Positions 59,416 through 64,000 of a stretch of 64,000 nt of DNA are shown here, in pieces. Where the stretch lies: positions 10,849,501 through 10,913,500 of the forward strand of contig NC_071347.1 in the NCBI RefSeq assembly GCF_027744825.2, in the 5' to 3' direction. Under the pieces are notes generated by a model. That model searched no databases, was not told the DNA's origin, and worked only from the letters and a program-made list of their open reading frames with translations. Position 1 is the first letter of the stretch; every line of letters starts with the position of its first letter. Source of the stretch: Synchiropus splendidus (Eukaryota > Chordata > Actinopteri > Syngnathiformes > Callionymidae). Both the position numbers and the translations under genes were made by a program.

Positions 59416-62400
59416 GTACTGTGTTGTCCGCGTGTTGCCACTGCTCTATAAACATTTTAATCTTGGTTAAGTTGGTTTTGAAGTTAAATTATGTGAGTGT
59501 TGAAGTTGACAACTCTCATGATATTTCCTAGATCTATAGTGAGCACACATACAGACACGTCCTGTGTAGCTTTAGTAGCATCACTAGGTGGTGGTCTTGG
59601 TTGTGAGGGAGGGAATAAAAGCAGCACAAGATTTCCTTACCTCAAAAAAAGATCTTAAACTTGACATACTCCAGGTGAAGTTCCATTCCATCTCCTGTAG
59701 CCAGTGAGCCACTGCCAAAGCAATGCGATTCTTCAGTAGGAGTAGATGAGAGAAAGTTGGTCGACCTACTGGAGAGAAGTCAGCTGAAGTTAGTAGTTAA
59801 TACCATCCCTGGAATCCGCAATTTGACGCGGCACATCCGAAGACTGATGTGCAATATCTCTGGAAGCAGACTCTGCTATGTTTCAAGCCCTTAGAAGATC
59901 TGGCTGTTGTAATACGATCCGGTGAGTGAGTCATCATCATAAAATCACATGTAGCCGGCAAACTTTAATGTGTGCGAGCTAATTTAATTCACTCTAAATG
60001 CCTCCTTTGATGTGGAATAAAATATGTAAGGTTGTCACACACATCTTTTTCATCTGGGCTCTTTAATCACTTAAAGGGAAAAGGTTATTTCAAGATTTAT
60101 CTCTTATCCCACATCTCAGATTCAGATCAGACTGGTCACAAACACTGTCAGGAGTACAAAGCATTTCAATTCCCTCTAATGTCTTCTGTCGTCCCCGACA
60201 TGTAGAACTGACTTTTGGGCAAACCGACATCAAAGAAACGACTCCTTGTACTTGTAATTCAGTTTCTTTTAGAGGAAACACTCCTGGTTTCTTGCTGTTA
60301 TATGAGCGTATTATCACTCTCATGTCTGGATGTTTCCTGAGTCAGAGCCAAGTCAGATTAGCCTAGCATGAAGACAGTGAGCCAACAGCTTATCTCGCTT
60401 TGTCCAAACCAGAGAAATACACCTGGAGCACCTCTCCAGATGACTCATTTTTGGATGGATAAGTGTGGGCAGAGCCATGATAACTGTCTAAATACTTTCC
60501 CAGCCAGCTTGTCTGGGCAGTGAAAACCAAAACAATCTTGTCTTCTTTAATCAAAATCCAATCTTATTAAGCGTTGACAAGCAGCAAAATGAGTTTTGCC
60601 CATGAAACAGGACTTCCGAATTCTATAACTTTTCCATCATCAACAGTGTTTCGCCTCACAGAACTGAGATTTGTCACTTTGCTTTCCGCTTTGGTGTGAC
60701 AGCATGTTGTATTCCTGGCTCGGAGTTAATCACGTTTTTCGCTTTTTTTCATTATGTTTGAGCTTCAGTATCTTTATATCATGACTTGTTCAGTCCAACA
60801 CATTCTTTGCCAGACAGGTAAGGCTATTTTCAGTCATTTTCAGTTTTATTGTGGCCGAATTTAATCTAATAAAAGCACTCAAAGAGCACAGACCTCCACC
60901 AAGCTGTTTATTTCCAGCCATTTTTGGATTTCCACGTGATATTATAGCCGTTATTATCCATTATCCATAGTTTATGTTCCGTTTGGTTACTTACATAAGT
61001 GAACTTCAAAATCACGTCACTGCATGGTTTGAACCTTGGGGGTGGGGTTAGTCCACATTGACTGTTAGTGTCTCTTGAATGCCTGAATGTATCTTTTTTT
61101 CATGTGTAGAACAACCAGTGGTCAGAACCAAAACATAAACATTAGTGTTCTTAATAATGTACCAACTTAAAGGGTTCTTCTCCTCTATACAGATCTAGAA
61201 AATCTCTTCCATATTTAAACAAAACTGGATCAGCTGATTTATAGTTCTATTCCGTCATGTGTGTCAGCGCTTTCCTCTAAACAATAATCCAACTTTGGGT
61301 TTTTCTTACCAGTTCTGAGAGTCAGGAGGGAATAGTCTTCAGATTTATTGTCTCCTGTTGGCAGCCTGCATCATGCTTGTGTTCCCAGACAAAAATCATT
61401 TTGTGTAATTATTACCTCCGCAGCAGATTCATCTGAAAACAATACTTCTGGGCCTTGTGATTAGATTGTGACTCACGCTTTGAGTGGTTATTAATGAATG
61501 GAAGCTAACCATCCCTCATGTTGTTCTGCTGCCCTTTTCCGAGTCAATCAACTGTTGTATTTAATTTACAGAATTCTTTGATGTCACGGAATAATTCACA
61601 TCCTTGGACTTCTTCCGCATTCGCATGCGAGCCAGAAGGCTTTGGAACGGCAATAATAAGCCGTTTTAACATGGACATTCATCACACAAGCCTTTGAATA
61701 TAGCATTTCCTTGCAACAATCTTCTCTGAAATGCCCCTCAACATAACCTACGCTTTGCAATTGCCATGGTAATTTTGAGAAACAAATTTACAGGTATATA
61801 GCGTCCATTCACTGGCTTTTATTCCCTTCATGGAGTCGTGCCCCAGCTACAGAGATGGGTATCACCCTGGGAAGATGGCCACAGCAACTTGAATTTTAGT
61901 TTAAACATCTAAGTGAGGTCCTCTCACCTCTTACCTATGTTACCGATAGTAATGACACATTGGTATTGATATGTTTCATTTCATAAAAATTGTATTTTTG
62001 AGATGATGACTGTCTTTTTACCATACTTTTTGAGCATTATTATTGATAGAGTGAACTATCTCTCTTTATTTGATGTTCAAAAGGACTTCTCTTTCTTGGG
62101 TTTCCCTGCAACAAGCAGAACATTGGTAGTTTCTTAGCACCCATTAAAAAACTTTCTAGCCGTCTCCCTCCTATTCCGGTCGGTGGTATCCATTCATCTC
62201 CTCGCTCCGGCCCAATGGCTTCTCGACATACGTGAGAGTGGTTCCAAATTTCTTTGTATAAGTGCACTGGTGAAGCTGTCAAACTAATCTTTAAAAGTAA
62301 GAGGAGTAAATGGCTGGAACATCAAAGTAGCTGCAGTACACGTTGTTTCCTTGTCTGACCCACATCATATTTGTGCGTTCCTTTTACTTTTATTATTATT

Positions 62401-62439
62401 TTTTTTTAATGTAAGTGCTTTTGTAAATTTTCTCTTCAG
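59416..62439 (+). other. Intron between exons 11 and 12 (3.0 kb)
   Basis: At about 60865-60960 lies a fragment resembling a fish DNA-transposon end ('AGCACTCAAAGAGCACAGACCTCCACCAAGC'). The rest is AT-rich, with no exon-like frames that I can support. Confidence 0.75.
60865..60960. repeat. Possible DNA-transposon end fragment
   Basis: The phrase GAGCACAGACCTCCACCAAG is close to 'GAGCGCAGACCTCCGCCAAG', which recurs at the ends of a common fish repeat. Only one end is seen. The assignment is from memory. Confidence 0.35.
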
Positions 62440-62689
62440 ACAATCAAAGCAACGTCTCAGCTGGGTGACCCAAGAGTGACCTACAACTTGGAGGACGGAA
62501 TGGTTCCGGAGACTAACATGCCAGTTCGGTTCTACCTCTCCCCAAACCGGGAGGACGGATCGGCATCCATTCTTGTGTCGGAACCTTTGGACTTTGAAAC
62601 CACAGCCTTCTTCTCGCTCCGGGTTCGAGCGCAGAATGTTGCCGCCGTGCCTCTCGCCGCTTTTACCACAGTCTACGTGAACATTACTG
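62440..62689 (+). CDS. Neural-cadherin-like gene, exon 12 of window
   Basis: This 250-bp exon encodes most of a cadherin repeat that is highly diagnostic of the type III group. It contains TIKATSQLGDPRVTYNLEDG, PVRFYLSPNREDGSASILVS, EPLDFETTAFFSLRVRAQNV and AAVPLAAFTTVYVNIT. The calcium loop DxDxGxN is replaced by SQLGDPR, and the repeat has an extended NMPVRFYL insertion; both are features I recall from Drosophila N-cadherin. The acceptor is TTCTCTTCAG and the donor GTAAGA. It enters in phase 0 and leaves in phase 1. The following DXNDN linker must lie in the next exon, beyond the window. Confidence 0.95.
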
Positions 62690-64000
62690 GTAAGATGCTT
62701 TGCATCAAATGTTGTAACATATTTTCCAGTTTTTCTAGGGAAAAATAACATTCCTGAGCAACAAGTTTGTTGTGGTTTGTTATGCACTTTGTTTCACTGT
62801 TGTGGTTTCAGGATCAGGTTGTAGAAATTAACTCAAGTCACCATGTGCAGGGAAAGACAAGTTCTTTCTTCCCTGCTGCTGGAGCACATTAAACTTGAAT
62901 AATCTGTGATAACTTTTGCAGCATTCATGGTAGCAGAAGCTACTGCAAGAGTTTAAAAGCTTTCTCGTCTTGTGAGCTGTTTTCTGTTTCAGTTGGCCAG
63001 TTAACCACAGAATTTTTCAGAATTTGCTTCCTTTTTCTTCCATTAATTATGATAAAATTAGGGTCTTTCACAGACTTGTTGTGGAATAAATCAGGCTCCT
63101 AGTCTGCAGCAATAAAAGTTTTTTAGTATGAAATGAAATTAATTTCATATTTGTAATATAAAATGCACCTGAAAAGTAAAGCCTTGCTTTTGCCATTTGA
63201 AAACGGACCAGTAATCTATGACGCGTGGTAGGTGGCTGATGTAAATTGCTCCATAAATGTGAAAATTGAGCAGTCATGTTGCTTCAGGATGTAAAATGAA
63301 AACATGTTAATTATTTTTGCTGCCTGCTGTTATCATTATAAGCTAACTGTTTGATGCATCGCTAGGATTTTTGCAAAGCACGTTATTGAGCTGGCATTTT
63401 TATCCCAAACAACTTGAAACGCATCCACATATAGTTTCCAACATCTTCTCTCTGAATCATTCACTTGGATTCAAACTCAATTGTCGTCATTTAAGGGGTG
63501 TATTTGTAACTAGTTCTGGTTGAAACTTGGGACCAGCTCCATTAGAAGTTACAATGGTTTAGTATGGTTTAGTACTAGATTAAAATCATTTCAAAGTTTC
63601 AGACCAACGCTTAAAGTTTTACTGAAAAAGTTACATCACTTGCAAGAGTGACGCTTCATGTATGCAGTGGACTTAGCAGCACACATGATTGTTCTGAATG
63701 CACAACAGAAATTTGGGAAAAATTACAGTAATACAGTGTGGTGTGTGAAAGAAAAGTATTCCTTAATACTTGTTTATTTTAGCTTGATCAACTCAAACCC
63801 ATTGCAGAACTGAAGTGGCTCTATAACTGCGCTGTTCCACAGACTACGGTGGCCTATAGCAGACATAAAGCAAGTGTCACAATAGAGGGGTACCTGAACT
63901 TTATTAGTTTGAGAAAGTTCCTTCAATATCTAGGGCCTTCAAATATGTAATTTGATTTTAAGATGAGTATTGCGTCAGTTCATTCACAACGTTTCCTCTC
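62690..64000 (+). other. Start of the intron following exon 12
   Basis: The gene continues past the window, since the repeat in exon 12 is cut just before its calcium linker. No exon, mobile element or RNA gene was recognised in these 1.3 kb. Confidence 0.8.

Noticed and set aside
1..64000. CRISPR arrays, bacterial operons, rRNA or phage genes
   Set aside because: No regularly spaced repeats, ribosome-binding sites or prokaryotic gene order; everything fits a spliced animal gene.

Overview
The window is animal nuclear DNA, most likely from a teleost or other ray-finned fish. Short protein-coding exons with GT-AG splice sites are separated by introns of 1 to 10 kb. The introns hold a fish-like mix of repeats: a Tc1 relic, a Tigger-like element, hAT-type MITEs, pieces of one LINE family, a restriction-like-endonuclease LINE and AT/TG microsatellites. 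I see no bacterial-style operons, RNA genes or CRISPR arrays. The species cannot be named from this sequence.

One gene accounts for all the recognisable host coding sequence. Twelve plus-strand exons between 10652 and 62689 join without any break in reading phase into 2238 nt (746 codons). They encode the end of one extracellular cadherin repeat, six complete repeats and most of a seventh. The sequence, especially the last two exons, resembles the Drosophila N-cadherin / chicken Hz-cadherin (type III, 'neural-cadherin-like') group rather than classical CDH2, Fat or Dachsous. This assignment rests on remembered family sequence, not a search. The start (signal peptide, first repeats) and the end (last repeats, EGF/LamG domains, membrane segment, catenin-binding tail) lie outside the window.

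Layout: 1-10651 is upstream intron or flank with no exon I can defend; it contains a dispersed repeat and a small hAT MITE. 10652-24927 holds exons 1-5, with LINE scraps and a large inverted duplication (23022-24256) between exons 4 and 5. 24928-33728 is an 8.8 kb intron with a hAT element that has target-site duplications. 33729-49610 holds exons 6-10; the intron after exon 7 carries a 247-nt hairpin, a Tigger-like element and an internally deleted R2-type LINE. 49611-59247 is a 9.6 kb intron with a decayed Tc1 element containing a 90-bp AT microsatellite, and a MITE with long inverted ends. Exons 11-12 follow, and the window ends inside the next intron.

The protein would be a large single-pass adhesion molecule whose ectodomain repeats are stiffened by calcium at DXNDN linkers. 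Several linkers here have decayed or lost that motif, which is the main protein-level observation. I found no evidence for a wholly new system; the more unusual items are the long inverted repeats and the degenerate calcium linkers.
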